The notes beneath the pieces are model-generated. The model was not told where the DNA came from. It searched no databases and was given only the letters and a program-made list of their open reading frames with translations. A stretch of 64,000 nucleotides of DNA from Bacillota bacterium LX-D (GTDB lineage: Bacteria; Bacillota; DUOV01; Zhaonellaceae), in the NCBI GenBank assembly GCA_031628995.1, contig JAVLUO010000003.1, forward strand, positions 62,001-126,000. Direction: 5' to 3'. Shown one piece after another: positions 15,668 through 25,387 of the stretch. How positions within the stretch are numbered: the first letter of the stretch is position 1; the number at the start of each line of letters is the position of its first letter. The position numbers and the translations under genes are program-made.

Positions 15668-16069
15668 TCACCTTTTAATTATTCTGTTAAATAACTTGTG
15701 CAATAATTTTAGGCTAAAAGAAATTAGTAAATAAACTGTGAAAAAGGCTAAAAAGCCATATAAACCCGCTTCCGCATCTTTTAGTTCCATATTGCCTCGG
15801 CCTGTGATTTTTTGTTCTATTTCCACGGCAAAAACAAAAACTACTAAAAGTGTAAAGGTATAAATAAAGGAAAGGGCCGTTATGCTCCAGCGGGCAATCC
15901 TTTTAAAAAGCAGATGAATGACGAGGAAAAATGCAATTCCCAAAAGACCTACCAGCCAAAAATGCAGCTCCTTATCGGTCATGGAGAAATCAAAGGTCCG
16001 TGCTACCGCTAAGACTAGATCATGGAGTGCATTAATAAATTCGGCTAACAGCCAAATGCTTCTTTCCAT
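15668..16069 (-). CDS. Small integral membrane protein
   Basis: A 133-residue protein with three to four hydrophobic segments (WLVGLLGIAFFLVIHLLF, ITALSFIYTFTLLVVFVFAV, LYGFLAFFTVYLLISFSLKLL), and basic residues at the C-terminus. It begins 2 bp after the tex stop, using GAAGTG inside tex as a weak ribosome binding site, so it is translationally coupled to tex. No family recognised; the function is not visible in the sequence. Confidence 0.75.
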   Translation of the reverse strand: MERSIWLLAEFINALHDLVLAVARTFDFSMTDKELHFWLVGLLGIAFFLVIHLLFKRIARWSITALSFIYTFTLLVVFVFAVEIEQKITGRGNMELKDAEAGLYGFLAFFTVYLLISFSLKLLHKLFNRIIKR

Positions 16070-16071
16070 TT

Positions 16072-18195
16072 TTACACTTCTTTCATTGTTAAAGCAATTC
16101 TTTTCCGTTCTAAATCTACTTCCATAATTTTCACTTTCACAATATCACCTACATTTACAACTTCCAGTGGATTTCGCACGTATTTTTCCCCTAATTCGGA
16201 GATGTGAACTAAACCATCCTGATGGACTCCTATATCTACAAAAGCTCCGAAATCCACTACATTTCTAACGACGCCGTTTAAGACCATTCCAGGTTTTAAA
16301 TCCTCCAGCTCCATAACTCCTGCTTTAAAAACCGGCGGCGGCAGCTCTTCTCGAGGGTCTCGGCCAGGCTTTTCCAGCTCCTTTACAATATCTTGCAGGG
16401 TAGGGAGCCCTATGTTTAATTTTTGGGCCAAAGCAGGTAAATCAGCCTGGATCTTTATGGGCAAGTCCTGTCCCAAATCAATGCCTAATTCAGCTAGGAG
16501 CTGATAGGTTACTGCGTAAGATTCCGGGTGGACAGCAGTGTTATCTAAGGGATTATCGCTGTCTGGCAAACGCAAAAAGCCTGCACATTGGACAAAGGTT
16601 TTGGGCCCTAGGCCGGCAACTTTCAGCAATTCCTGCCTGTTTCGGAAGAAGCCCTTTTCTTCCCGATAAGCTACAATTTTCTTGGCAATTGACGCTGAAA
16701 CACCGGCTATGTAGTTTAACAGAGAGGGTGAAGCAGTATTTAGATCCACCCCTACAGTATTTACACAATCTTCTACTACACCCTGCAAGGTTTCTCCTAA
16801 CCTTTTTTGGTTTACATCATGCTGATACTGTCCTACTCCAATGGCTTTAGGGTCGATTTTCACCAGCTCTGCTAAAGGATCTAAAAGCCTGCGGCCAATA
16901 GAAGCAGCGCTGCGCAAAGTTACGTCAAACTGGGGAAATTCCTCTTGAGCCAGTTTAGAGGCAGAGTACACTGATGCTCCTGCCTCGTTGACTATAGTAT
17001 AGAGTACTCTTCCATTAAATTCCACCAGCAAATCGGCTATAAATTTTTCACTTTCTCGAGAAGCTGTGCCATTGCCAATGGCTATGGCTGTAACTCCATG
17101 TTTATAAATCAGCTCCTTGACTTTTTCGGCAGCTTCGGCGATTTTATTTTGAGGCGGTGTAGGATAGATAACTGCAGTATCTAAAACTTTGCCGGTTGCA
17201 TCTAAAACAGCTATTTTGCAGCCTGTCCGATAGGCAGGGTCTAAACCTAGGACCGTATGCCCTTTGCAAGGGGGCTGGAGTAAAAGTTTCTTTAAGTTGG
17301 CGGCAAAGACTTTAATAGCCTGCTCTTCCCCTTTTTCAGTCAGTTCTTTGCGCAGTTCCCTTTCTAGGCTAGGTTCTAACAGGCGCTGCCAACCATCCTT
17401 AATGGCATCTTGCACATAAGCTGCTCCTGCGATGCCTTTCGGGAGAAAAACCTTTTCTAGGTAGGCAAGTATTTCAGCTTCAGGAAACTCTATTTTGGCT
17501 TCTAAGAATTCTTCTTTCTCACCTCTATTTATAGCTAAAACCCGGTGAGGAGGTATGGAGCGTACTGCTTCTTGGTATTCATAATACATTTCATAGGGAG
17601 ATCTTTCCGTACTTTTGGTTTTTTTACGGGAAACAAGGAGTGCCTTTCTTTTGGCTAACTGCCTCAAATATTTGCGAGCTTCTGCGTTGTCGGAAACCAT
17701 TTCAGCAATAATATCCTGGGCTCCTTGGAAAGCTTCCTCTCTCGTATTGACGCCTAACTCAGCATTAATAAACTTTTGGGCTTCCTCCTCTAGATTTCCC
17801 GAAGTAAGAGTCAACAAAAGCTCCGCTAAAGGCTCTAGTCCTTTTTCTTTGGCTGCTGAAGCCCTGGTTTTGCGCTTGGGCCGGAAAGGACGATAAATAT
17901 CTTCCAGCTCCACTAGTGCTTGGGCCGCTGCAATTTTTTGTTCCAGCTCAGGGGTTAGGACTCCCTGCTCGTCCAAAAGACGGGTAATCTCCACTTTGCG
18001 CTCTTCTAAACTGCGCAGGTATCCTAGACGTTCAGTTAAGTCACGTAACACTTCGTCGTTTAAGCCACCTGTCATTTCTTTCCGGTAGCGGGCGATGAAG
18101 GGAACAGTATTTCCCTCATCTAAAAGCTGTACTGTGCTTATTACTTGTTTTTTTGCTAAGTTAAATTCCGCAGCTAACTGTGCTACTATATTCAA
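16072..18195 (-). CDS. tex: Tex family S1 RNA-binding transcription accessory protein
   Basis: Tex is a cytoplasmic nucleic-acid-binding protein linked to transcription and tolerance of toxin expression. The 707-residue product is full length: an N-terminal helical region with VPFIARYRKEMTGGLNDE, a YqgF/RuvX-like domain (GLDPAYRTGCKIAVLD), the helix-hairpin-helix region (AGLGPKTFVQCAGFLRL), and a C-terminal S1 domain (GMVLNGVVRNVVDFGAFVDI). The start is TTG 18195 preceded by GGGGAGAG. It leads a two-gene operon ending at the terminator at 15.6 kb. Confidence 0.95.
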   Translation of the reverse strand: MNIVAQLAAEFNLAKKQVISTVQLLDEGNTVPFIARYRKEMTGGLNDEVLRDLTERLGYLRSLEERKVEITRLLDEQGVLTPELEQKIAAAQALVELEDIYRPFRPKRKTRASAAKEKGLEPLAELLLTLTSGNLEEEAQKFINAELGVNTREEAFQGAQDIIAEMVSDNAEARKYLRQLAKRKALLVSRKKTKSTERSPYEMYYEYQEAVRSIPPHRVLAINRGEKEEFLEAKIEFPEAEILAYLEKVFLPKGIAGAAYVQDAIKDGWQRLLEPSLERELRKELTEKGEEQAIKVFAANLKKLLLQPPCKGHTVLGLDPAYRTGCKIAVLDATGKVLDTAVIYPTPPQNKIAEAAEKVKELIYKHGVTAIAIGNGTASRESEKFIADLLVEFNGRVLYTIVNEAGASVYSASKLAQEEFPQFDVTLRSAASIGRRLLDPLAELVKIDPKAIGVGQYQHDVNQKRLGETLQGVVEDCVNTVGVDLNTASPSLLNYIAGVSASIAKKIVAYREEKGFFRNRQELLKVAGLGPKTFVQCAGFLRLPDSDNPLDNTAVHPESYAVTYQLLAELGIDLGQDLPIKIQADLPALAQKLNIGLPTLQDIVKELEKPGRDPREELPPPVFKAGVMELEDLKPGMVLNGVVRNVVDFGAFVDIGVHQDGLVHISELGEKYVRNPLEVVNVGDIVKVKIMEVDLERKRIALTMKEV

Positions 18196-18462
18196 AATGC
18201 TCTCCCCTTTGCGTTAATCTGTTTGAACAGGCAGACATCGAGGTCAGCTAACTAAAGTCAAGTAATTTTATTAATAAATGTTTAACTTAAAGATAAGCAT
18301 AGCAAAATAAACCTGACAAGAAGGTAAAAAATCCCAACAAGCCAAAACGTATCTACTTTTGAAATGGATAGATTTTCCCAATGGACGGGCATAGAAAAAT
18401 CTTCCCTGGGACGGTTACATTTATATCCGATGTCTGCCTACTCTTGTCTCGCCCCGTCAGTT

Positions 18463-19050
18463 TTACTGTTTATTATATCTTTGGGCAACTATGGCCCAAT
18501 CTATGGCTTTAAAGAAGGATTCAATATATTCCGGCCTTCTGAGCCCATATTGGGTTATGTAGGCATGTTCAAAGACATCCATGACTAAGAGGGGACATGC
18601 TCCCGCCAAATGGCCTGTATCATGTTCGTTGATCCAGGTGTTAAACAGCCGTTTCCCTTGGGTGTCGTAATATAAAATGGCCCAGCCAATGCCCCGCATT
18701 AAGCCTACTCCTTTGAAATCCCGCTCCCAGGCTTCCCAGGAGCCAAATTCATGTAAAATAGCTTTATAAAAAGCACTGTTTCTGTCTAAGCCGGAGCCTC
18801 CTTTTTTCATATTACCAAAGTAGTACTCATGAAGCCTCATTCCGTCAAATTCCCAGCCAAAGCGCCTTTTTAGTTCTGCATATTGGGGTAAATTAGTCCT
18901 TCCATCCTTTAAGTACATTTTTAGCAGCTCATCTAACTTATTAGTATTTTCTACATAGCCTCGGTATAAGGTAAAATGCAAATTTAAAAGCTGGTCGGAG
19001 AAGCCAGGTGTTCCATAAAGGTAATCAAAGTTTTTAGGCTGATACTTCAT
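18463..19050 (-). CDS. Iron/manganese superoxide dismutase family protein
   Basis: A 195-residue protein of the Fe/Mn SOD family, which dismutates superoxide. Candidate metal ligands are the His in NLHFTLYRGYVENTN, the His in MRLHEYYFGNM, and Asp/His in VMDVFEHAY. GVGLMRGIGWAILYYD and the C-terminal ITQYGLRRPEYIESFFKAIDW match the second domain. The N-terminal segment differs from classical SODs (it lacks the HHxKHH run) but this looks like the clostridial subgroup. The start has GAGGTG upstream. It stands alone and is likely an oxygen-defence gene in an anaerobe. Confidence 0.88.
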   Translation of the reverse strand: MKYQPKNFDYLYGTPGFSDQLLNLHFTLYRGYVENTNKLDELLKMYLKDGRTNLPQYAELKRRFGWEFDGMRLHEYYFGNMKKGGSGLDRNSAFYKAILHEFGSWEAWERDFKGVGLMRGIGWAILYYDTQGKRLFNTWINEHDTGHLAGACPLLVMDVFEHAYITQYGLRRPEYIESFFKAIDWAIVAQRYNKQ

Positions 19051-19401
19051 TCCGCAACACCTCTTTTAACTTGTATTTACCTTACATTCTATGCCTTTAG
19101 TCAAATTTAATTACCGCTGTCCAATTTTGGCATTGGCATGGGCAAAAATCGAATAGGGTATTCCATGCATATTGATATATTGATTCTACCACAAAATTTG
19201 CTATCCAGTTACCCAAAATATTCCATCTAAATTATAGTATTGACTAATCTCTCCTGCATTATTGGTTACAACAAGAAGTATTTAGGTGTTACCATTGGCA
19301 ATAGCCGTATCAATGGAACAAATATTTTTTCTTTTAGGTAAAAGATTATAGGATTTGCCAAAAAACAAATACTAAAGCAAAGTAGGCAAGGAGAGATAAA
19401 A
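19051..19401. other. Intergenic space with a possible decayed reading frame
   Basis: No intact gene. On the minus strand a frame reading NNAGEISQYYNLDGIFWVTG ends with a TAG at 19201-19203. It is continuous upstream with SIDTAIANGNT across one in-frame TAA at 19282-19284, which suggests a dying gene tail. I could not assign it to a family. Confidence 0.25.
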
Positions 19402-20037
19402 ATGGATTTCACAGGGTTTAGCGCCGAAGATTTTGCTGTTTTTGATTTAGCAGGTTTTGAAGAGAGAATGTTAGCCATTCGAAGTTTAATTAGGCCCAAG
19501 TTACTTGCTTTAGGGGAAATTTTAGCGCCGGGGCTTTCAGCTAAAAGCCGGCATTCCTTTTATCCTCACGTGGCCAGCCATGCCCGGAGAACAGTTAATC
19601 CTCCTGACGATACTTGGCTTGCCCTTGGCCGTTCACCCCGAGGCTATAAAATGTATGTCCATTATGCCGTGGGCATAGCAAGAGACTATGTTTACACTCG
19701 ATTAGTTTTAAAACCGGAGGCTAAAGACAAGGAAACCTTAGCTCGTAATTTACAAGAAAATGGGCCCCAGCTCTTGAATAGCTTCAAAGGGAAAAATATT
19801 TTTTGGTATGGGCTGCCTAAAAAGCTTGGAACTACTGTACCTATAGAAGATATGGATAATATTTTGGGACAGGTAGTGGAAGACCTGCAACAAAAAAAAT
19901 CTTCTTGGCTAGCCGTTGGTCGAGAATTAAAACCTAATAATCCCCTTCTGCAGCAACCAGCTAATTTAGTGCCGGAAATTGAAAATTTTTTTCTGCAACT
20001 GCTCCCCCTTTACAGGGCAGCTGCAGAAAAAAAATAG
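19402..20037 (+). CDS. DUF1054 / UPF0637 (YktB-like) protein
   Basis: The 211-residue product begins FTGFSAEDFAVFDLAGFEER, the signature start of the UPF0637 family (Bacillus YktB), and contains SFYPHVASHARRTVNPPDDTW and a typical central region. It is a cytoplasmic alpha/beta protein of unknown biochemical function. The start has GGAGAG upstream. It is a single-gene unit closed by a bidirectional terminator shared with folB. Confidence 0.88.
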   Translation: MDFTGFSAEDFAVFDLAGFEERMLAIRSLIRPKLLALGEILAPGLSAKSRHSFYPHVASHARRTVNPPDDTWLALGRSPRGYKMYVHYAVGIARDYVYTRLVLKPEAKDKETLARNLQENGPQLLNSFKGKNIFWYGLPKKLGTTVPIEDMDNILGQVVEDLQQKKSSWLAVGRELKPNNPLLQQPANLVPEIENFFLQLLPLYRAAAEKK

Positions 20038-20056
20038 CCTTTTGCAAGGCTATTTT
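20031..20056. terminator. Bidirectional rho-independent terminator
   Basis: An 11-bp stem AAAATAGCCTT / AAGGCTATTTT with a 4-nt loop, flanked by A and T tracts, between convergent DUF1054 and folB genes; it overlaps the DUF1054 stop codon. Confidence 0.85.
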
Positions 20057-20415
20057 TAACGTTTTCTATTTACTTCAATGGCTACATAATCAAAAATTCC
20101 TGGAATAGGTGCTTCCGGTTTTTTGACCCGTACTAATACTTCTTGGACTAAGGTCTGCTTTTCTAAAATATTTTGGGCAATAGTTTCCCCTAAGGCCTCG
20201 ATTAATTGAAATTTTTGTTTTTCCACGATTTCTTTAATTTGCTCATAAACATGGGCATAATTAACCGTATCTTCAACTCGGTCACTTCGGCCAGGCTGTT
20301 GTAAATTTAAGTGCAGTTCTACGTCGATAAAAAATTTTTGTCCTAAAACATTCTCCTCCGGCATAACCCCATGGTAGCCATAAAAAGCCATATTCTGCAG
20401 TAGAATCTTGTCCAT
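20056..20415 (-). CDS. folB: Dihydroneopterin aldolase
   Basis: FolB cleaves dihydroneopterin to 6-hydroxymethyl-dihydropterin in folate synthesis. The 119-residue product is full length, with FYGYHGVMPEENVLGQKFFID (the catalytic Glu and pterin-binding region), DTVNYAHVYEQIKEIV, LIEALGE and a C-terminal VRVKKPEAPIPGIFDYVAIE, all diagnostic. It lies 12 bp after folE in an operon, together supplying the first and third steps of pterin synthesis; no folK or folP is in this window. Confidence 0.96.
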   Translation of the reverse strand: MDKILLQNMAFYGYHGVMPEENVLGQKFFIDVELHLNLQQPGRSDRVEDTVNYAHVYEQIKEIVEKQKFQLIEALGETIAQNILEKQTLVQEVLVRVKKPEAPIPGIFDYVAIEVNRKR

Positions 20416-20427
20416 CTGTTAATCTTC

Positions 20428-20994
20428 CTAACTGCCAAAGTTAATCAAGGACATGGCTTCGGCTCGAACTTTAGCATCGGAGGCAAAGATGCCCCGTACA
20501 GCTGAGGTTAGAGTTTTAGAACCGGGCTTTTTAACTCCCCGCATGGTCATGCACATATGTTCAGCTTCAACAACTACAATTACTCCATAAGGTTCTAATT
20601 TGGTCATAATTGTATCAGCAATATTAGCTGTGAGCCGTTCTTGCAGCTGAGGGCGGCGGGCAATGGTTTCTACTACTCTAGCTAATTTACTTAAACCGGT
20701 TAGTTTTCCCCCTTTTGGGAGATAGCCTACGTGAGCTTTCCCAAAGAAAGGGACTAAATGGTGTTCGCACATGGAATAAAAAGGTATGTCCTTAATCAAA
20801 ACTAATTCTTCATGCTTTTCTTCCTGAAAGAAAATTTCCAAATGCTTGCCAGGGTCTTCTTTTAAGCCTACAAAAATTTCTTCATACATTCTTGCTATTC
20901 GCTTGGGAGTATTGACTAATCCTTCCCGATCAGGGTTTTCTCCAATAGCTTCTAATATATCCCGGACTGCTTTTTCGATTTTTTGTTTATCCAT
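20428..20994 (-). CDS. folE: GTP cyclohydrolase I
   Basis: FolE converts GTP to dihydroneopterin triphosphate, the first step of folate synthesis. The 188-residue product has the zinc site ([20 protein letters not shown]: Cys, His, His; and the later Cys in [12 protein letters not shown]), the substrate motif [12 protein letters not shown], and SALRG-like TSAVRGIF. Full length and intact. The start has GAGGGA upstream. It is the first gene of the folE-folB pair. Confidence 0.97.
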   Translation of the reverse strand: MDKQKIEKAVRDILEAIGENPDREGLVNTPKRIARMYEEIFVGLKEDPGKHLEIFFQEEKHEELVLIKDIPFYSMCEHHLVPFFGKAHVGYLPKGGKLTGLSKLARVVETIARRPQLQERLTANIADTIMTKLEPYGVIVVVEAEHMCMTMRGVKKPGSKTLTSAVRGIFASDAKVRAEAMSLINFGS

Positions 20995-21031
20995 TTTAAT
21001 CCCTCATTTCGCAGTTATTAGTTTGGAAAGC

Positions 21032-21745
21032 TTAGCGTAAAGGAAATTTTCCTTTGGCCCAAGTGGTTAATTTTCCACCAAAAGGAGTAAGAACATAATT
21101 GAGAATTTCATGTAACTTTTCTAGCTTTAAGTTTTGTTCTCCTTCTAGTAGAAAAGATTGGCATAACTCAAAAAGACTTGGATCTATTTTTTTTATGGCT
21201 GCTAAAATTTTTTTATTTTTCGGGGCATCAAGTTGATGCAATTGAAAATAGGCTTGCAAAATACTATTTAATAAAGTATGTGCTAAATAAATAGCATTTA
21301 ATAAGTCTTCCTGGCGGTTGACTAAATCCTCCCAAGATTGGGTAAGTGTAAAGCGCAGATACCGGATTTCTTCGTCAGTAATCCTTAGGGGCTCCTGGAG
21401 CCATTTTTGCACTTTGGTTAATATTTCCTCCACCCAGGGAGGTTTCTGATAAATAACTTGATAGTGCTTAAATATATTACGCAAAAATAACCAATTTTCC
21501 TCCATTCCTTTGTACAGTAATTCTACAGGAAGGTAGGAAATGTCATATTTAATTTGGTTCTTGGTATAAACTGATCTTTCAAAATATTGGCTTTTTTCTG
21601 TAATAACTAAAAAATCTAAATCGTTTAACAATTGCAGTGCCGACAAATTTTCTGTGGCTGCAGCACCAATTAATAATACTGCTAAAGGACTTTCTAGGGC
21701 AAGTATTTGATCTAATTCCATTTGTAAAGTAACGCTGGCAAACAT
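21032..21745 (-). CDS. Nucleotidyltransferase-like protein
   Basis: A 237-residue protein. The N-terminal part has VLLIGAAATENLSALQLLNDLDFLVITE, resembling the G-S/A...D-x-D catalytic strand-turn of the DNA-polymerase-beta nucleotidyltransferase superfamily (minimal or aminoglycoside-type). Residues 120-237 are mostly helical and resemble the helical partner domains of such proteins. The canonical GS is replaced by GA, so activity is uncertain. The start has AAAGGTGA upstream. Substrate and role unknown. Confidence 0.5.
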   Translation of the reverse strand: MFASVTLQMELDQILALESPLAVLLIGAAATENLSALQLLNDLDFLVITEKSQYFERSVYTKNQIKYDISYLPVELLYKGMEENWLFLRNIFKHYQVIYQKPPWVEEILTKVQKWLQEPLRITDEEIRYLRFTLTQSWEDLVNRQEDLLNAIYLAHTLLNSILQAYFQLHQLDAPKNKKILAAIKKIDPSLFELCQSFLLEGEQNLKLEKLHEILNYVLTPFGGKLTTWAKGKFPLR

Positions 21746-21904
21746 TGTATCACCTTTTAGATTTGGCTTTACCTCCTAATTAGTTTTCCAGTTTATTATA
21801 GCATTTACAGATGTATTTTTTAAGGTATCTCTCATATTTAGCATAGAAGGTTTCGGTGACATCCTTCTACCTAGGTTCTTAAATCTGTTGTATTTTCTTA
21901 CCTT

Positions 21905-23026
21905 CTAATCCTTAATGCCTGCCTTGTTTTTTAATTGCTGATATTCTTCTTCTGAGACTATCTCTACAATTGTAATGGTTAAATGTTTTGCTAAGTTTAA
22001 ATCGTAACGGTTCTCGACCGGTACTCCATTATCAAATAAAATTGTCACAATAGGCCGAATGGTTAATTTATTAATGAGATCCACAACTATCCCAATTTGA
22101 CCCGTACTTAGTCTGACAATAGTGCCTTTGGGATAGGGTGCCAAGTGGAATAAAAAGGCTTGGACAAGATCGTAATCAAAAATATGGTTTCCACAGCCGG
22201 CAATATATTCATAAGCTTCGTGAGGAAGATAAGCCTTTTTGTATATTCTCGGGCTAACTAAGGCATCGTATACATCTGCCATTGCTACAATTTGTGAATA
22301 GCGGTGAATTTCCTTTTTAGTTAAACCCCTAGGATAACCACTTCCATCAATTCTTTCATGGTGTTCCCAGGCAATTCGGGCCGATAACTTATGAATATCC
22401 CTTTGCTTGCTTAAAATTTCATAACCAAAAGTAGTGTGTTTTTTCATTAATTCGTATTCTACATCTGTTAATTTGCCTGGTTTATTTAAAATATCTTCAG
22501 GAATCATGACTTTTCCGATATCATGCATTAAAGCCCCTATGCCTAATAAATTTAGATTTGCCTCAGTAAGATTTAAGGATACCCCCAGGAGTAAAGATAA
22601 AACACAAACATTGACACAGTGGCTATAGGTATAATCATCTGTAGTACGAATGTCTGTCATATTTACAATTAGGTTTTTGCTTGAACCTAGCTCCTCTGTG
22701 ATCCTCTTGACGGAGCTTAAAAGCTTAGGGACGTTAATATTAAAGCCTCTCTTGTTTTTCAACTGAGTTTTAACTTCGTTAGTTATTTCTTTAACTGCTT
22801 TTTTTGACTCTAGTCTAGTTCTTCCAGAAACAAGGTCATTTACTTGTACTTCCGGTAAAAAGCCATCTTCAATATACACAGCGGGGACTTTAAAATAGCG
22901 CAGTTTATTAATAAATTGTTCACTGAGGACTACTCCGGCGCTGAGCAAAGTATATCCCTCTGAACTATACACATTTTGGGCAATTTTCATTTTTGTTGTT
23001 AAAAGATCTATGTCAACTTTCCTCAT
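21905..23026 (-). CDS. HD-GYP domain protein (putative cyclic-di-GMP phosphodiesterase)
   Basis: A 373-residue cytoplasmic signalling protein. The HD-GYP domain (about residues 120-290) shows LMHDIGKVMIPEDILNKPG, KKHTTFGYEIL, WEHHERIDGSGYP and MADVYDALVS, the HD pair and the GYP motif in order. HD-GYP proteins usually hydrolyse c-di-GMP. The N-terminal 100 residues are a DUF3391-like or unknown sensor segment, and residues about 300-373 are a beta-rich tail. The ribosome binding site is weak. Confidence 0.92.
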   Translation of the reverse strand: MRKVDIDLLTTKMKIAQNVYSSEGYTLLSAGVVLSEQFINKLRYFKVPAVYIEDGFLPEVQVNDLVSGRTRLESKKAVKEITNEVKTQLKNKRGFNINVPKLLSSVKRITEELGSSKNLIVNMTDIRTTDDYTYSHCVNVCVLSLLLGVSLNLTEANLNLLGIGALMHDIGKVMIPEDILNKPGKLTDVEYELMKKHTTFGYEILSKQRDIHKLSARIAWEHHERIDGSGYPRGLTKKEIHRYSQIVAMADVYDALVSPRIYKKAYLPHEAYEYIAGCGNHIFDYDLVQAFLFHLAPYPKGTIVRLSTGQIGIVVDLINKLTIRPIVTILFDNGVPVENRYDLNLAKHLTITIVEIVSEEEYQQLKNKAGIKD

Positions 23027-23153
23027 TATTTTCCAGCCTTTGTAAGTTATTGATAAGAGGAACCAATTTTAAAATTAATATATAGTATGTAAGCTATTTA
23101 ATTTGGTATATTTCGCTAAATCATAATTTTATTCCTTTTTTAGAAAATAAAAA

Positions 23154-23169
23154 AGCCTCCACCGAGGCT
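23154..23169 (-). terminator. Rho-independent terminator
   Basis: Short stem AGCCTC / GAGGCT with a 4-nt loop and TTTTTTATTTT on the minus strand, closing the radical-SAM/DNA-repair pair. Confidence 0.82.
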
Positions 23170-23171
23170 CA

Positions 23172-23924
23172 TTATTTGTCTATCTTTTCAGTTAAGTACT
23201 TCCAATACTTTTTGGGCATATTCTGCATTTGCAGCTTAGGATTTGTGCGATTGGGCACAGCTATGCTCTCAAAGTAACTTTGCCACAGCCGAGAAAAGTT
23301 CTTATTTTGAGGAGCTTGTCCTGTTAAATCCGTCACAGGAAGAGGCGGCAGCTCCGCCAAGTACCATTCCCGGGGTTGATAAACTGCTGCTAAATTCCTT
23401 TGGAGGTCATGGATAATCCATTTTTGGTCAGCAAAGCGCTTGGCAAAATGGGGTGCTAAAATACTAACGATGTTCCCTTCTGGCTCAAACTGGGCATAAT
23501 AAATTTCTCCCTGCAGCTTAACAAAACGCAGAAGACCTAAATAGCGGTGCCTTTCCCTACGGACTTTTTGCCCTAAGGTATGCACGGTGAAAACATCTTG
23601 CCGGGCTAGATCTAAATCTATTTTTTCTCCCCGCTTAAATCCCAGCTGCAGGTATTTATAAATTGCGGTTGGAGCTTCCGGATGTTCTGCCAAGTAAGCG
23701 TAATAAATATTGCTTAAAGCGGCAGCGGAAATTTTGCTGCTTACTGCTGCTAAGACTTTTTGGGCCTTGGCCTCATCCGTTTTGATATGTATGGCGGAGT
23801 CAAATAAACTTAATTCTAACTGGCCCTGAACTGTTATGCCGTCAGGTTTCTCCGGCTGGTAATAACTTTCGTAAATTGCTGTCAGTAAACCTGGAAAAGT
23901 ACCATCAAAAGTAAAGTAGAGCAT
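23172..23924 (-). CDS. DUF4130-type putative DNA repair protein (TIGR03915)
   Basis: The 250-residue product fits the family paired with the TIGR03916 radical-SAM protein: it begins LYFTFDGTFPGLLTAIYESY and has RRERHRYLGLLRF, then HFAKRFADQKWIIHDLQRN. The pair is proposed to be a uracil-DNA-glycosylase-like DNA repair or modification module; the biochemistry is not established. It starts one base inside the upstream gene's stop (shared base 23924), so the two are translationally coupled; AGGTGA lies upstream of the ATG. Confidence 0.88.
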   Translation of the reverse strand: MLYFTFDGTFPGLLTAIYESYYQPEKPDGITVQGQLELSLFDSAIHIKTDEAKAQKVLAAVSSKISAAALSNIYYAYLAEHPEAPTAIYKYLQLGFKRGEKIDLDLARQDVFTVHTLGQKVRRERHRYLGLLRFVKLQGEIYYAQFEPEGNIVSILAPHFAKRFADQKWIIHDLQRNLAAVYQPREWYLAELPPLPVTDLTGQAPQNKNFSRLWQSYFESIAVPNRTNPKLQMQNMPKKYWKYLTEKIDK

Positions 23925-25201
23925 TATAATTCACCTGTATAGCTAGAATAGCCGTCGTCTCTAGGTAAAGATAATTGAGGCCGGGAAAAAATAGTCAACT
24001 GTTCATAGGGGGACTGGCGTTGATTTTTTTTACCTCCCTGGAGTAATGCGCTGCGAATAAAGTCGTCTTGGAAAGTAATTCCCCCTGGATATTTCCCCTG
24101 ACAGGTAATAAAATATTTGGCTCTTTTTAAAACTACGCCTAACCTGGCTAAAGCTTCCACATCTAAAGCCCGCATTTTCCGGGCTACTATGATGCGCTTG
24201 GCGGACCTAACTCCAATGCCGGGAACCCGCAGCAGCATTTCATAGGGTGCTTTGTTAATTTCTAGGGGAAAGTGCTGCAAGTTGTTTAAAGCCCAATTGG
24301 TTTTAGGGTCAAACTCCACAGCAAAATCCGGGTGTTCCGAACTTAGCAATTCCTTAGCTTGAAAGCCATAGAAACGCAGGAGCCAATCTGCTTGGTAAAG
24401 CCGATGCTCTCTTAATAAAGGGGGCTTAGTTATACTTGGCAAATTGCGATGTTCCACTACCGGCACATAGGCTGAATAATAGACTCTTTTTAAGTTGTAT
24501 TTGTGGTACAGGTTTTCCGATAAAGTTAAGATATTTAAATCATGCTCAGGGGAAGCCCCAACAATGAGCTGGGTAGTCTGCCCCGCCGGTACAAATCCTT
24601 TAGGGCTTTCTGTAATTTGGTTTTTGATATAATCCATAGGTTTTAAAATAGTTGTTTTGTCCTTTTGAGGAGCTAAAAGCTTTAGACTCCGGTTAGAGGG
24701 AAGCTCTATATTGACACTCATTCTATCTACCAGCTGCCCCGCTTTTTTAATGAGCTCCCCATCTGCCCCAGGAATAGCTTTTAAGTGAATGTAGCCATGA
24801 AAGTGGTACTCCTGCCGCAGCTTTTGGACTGTCTGCAGCAAAAGTTCCATAGTACGGTCGGGGCTATGGAAAATTGCCGAGCTTAAGAAGAGGCCCTCAA
24901 TATAGTTACGGCGATAAAAATTAATTGTCAAGTCCGCTAACTCCTGAGGAGTGAACATGGCCCTAGGCACATCGCTAGTGGATCTATTAACACAGTAGGC
25001 GCAGTTAAAGCTGCAATAGTTTGTTAGAAGAATTTTCAGCAAAGAAATACAACGGCCATCTGCCGCCCAGCTGTGACAAATACCGCTAACGTGACCATTG
25101 CCTAAACCATCGTTATTTTTACGTTTACTCCCGCTGGAGGAACAAGATACATCGTACCTAGCCGCCTCCGCTAGGATTCTTATCTTTTTTTCTAGGTCCA
25201 T
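23924..25201 (-). CDS. Putative DNA modification/repair radical SAM protein (TIGR03916)
   Basis: A 425-residue radical-SAM enzyme. The CxxxCxxC cluster motif is CSFNCAYC (about residues 65-72), and DGRCISLLKILLTNYC precedes it. A helix-hairpin-helix DNA-binding segment (YEMLLRVPGIGVRSAKRI) lies near residue 325, joining radical chemistry to DNA binding. Such proteins occur with the DUF4130 protein encoded next to it. Intact and of usual length. The start has GAGGGT upstream. Confidence 0.92.
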   Translation of the reverse strand: MDLEKKIRILAEAARYDVSCSSSGSKRKNNDGLGNGHVSGICHSWAADGRCISLLKILLTNYCSFNCAYCVNRSTSDVPRAMFTPQELADLTINFYRRNYIEGLFLSSAIFHSPDRTMELLLQTVQKLRQEYHFHGYIHLKAIPGADGELIKKAGQLVDRMSVNIELPSNRSLKLLAPQKDKTTILKPMDYIKNQITESPKGFVPAGQTTQLIVGASPEHDLNILTLSENLYHKYNLKRVYYSAYVPVVEHRNLPSITKPPLLREHRLYQADWLLRFYGFQAKELLSSEHPDFAVEFDPKTNWALNNLQHFPLEINKAPYEMLLRVPGIGVRSAKRIIVARKMRALDVEALARLGVVLKRAKYFITCQGKYPGGITFQDDFIRSALLQGGKKNQRQSPYEQLTIFSRPQLSLPRDDGYSSYTGEL

Positions 25202-25387
25202 GATCTACCCTCTAAAATAAGTAATATATTTTTATTGTAACAAAAAGCATGCCTTTTAGCAAACGTATGTTCTAAAGACAATTTTTATTTTTCCATAATA
25301 TGGGGTTTTATTCAATAAAATTTTCTCTTGATTTTATAAAAAAATCATTATATAATTTTTATTAATTCAAATACTAAAACCTGTGAT

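Noticed and set aside
17615-17896. Plus-strand 93-codon ORF within tex
   Set aside because: Opposite-strand shadow of a well-conserved gene with no ribosome binding site.
18196-18462. Possible small gene or RNA between tex and SOD
   Set aside because: Short plus-strand frames overlap SOD in reverse, and no strong hairpin or conserved RNA motif was seen.
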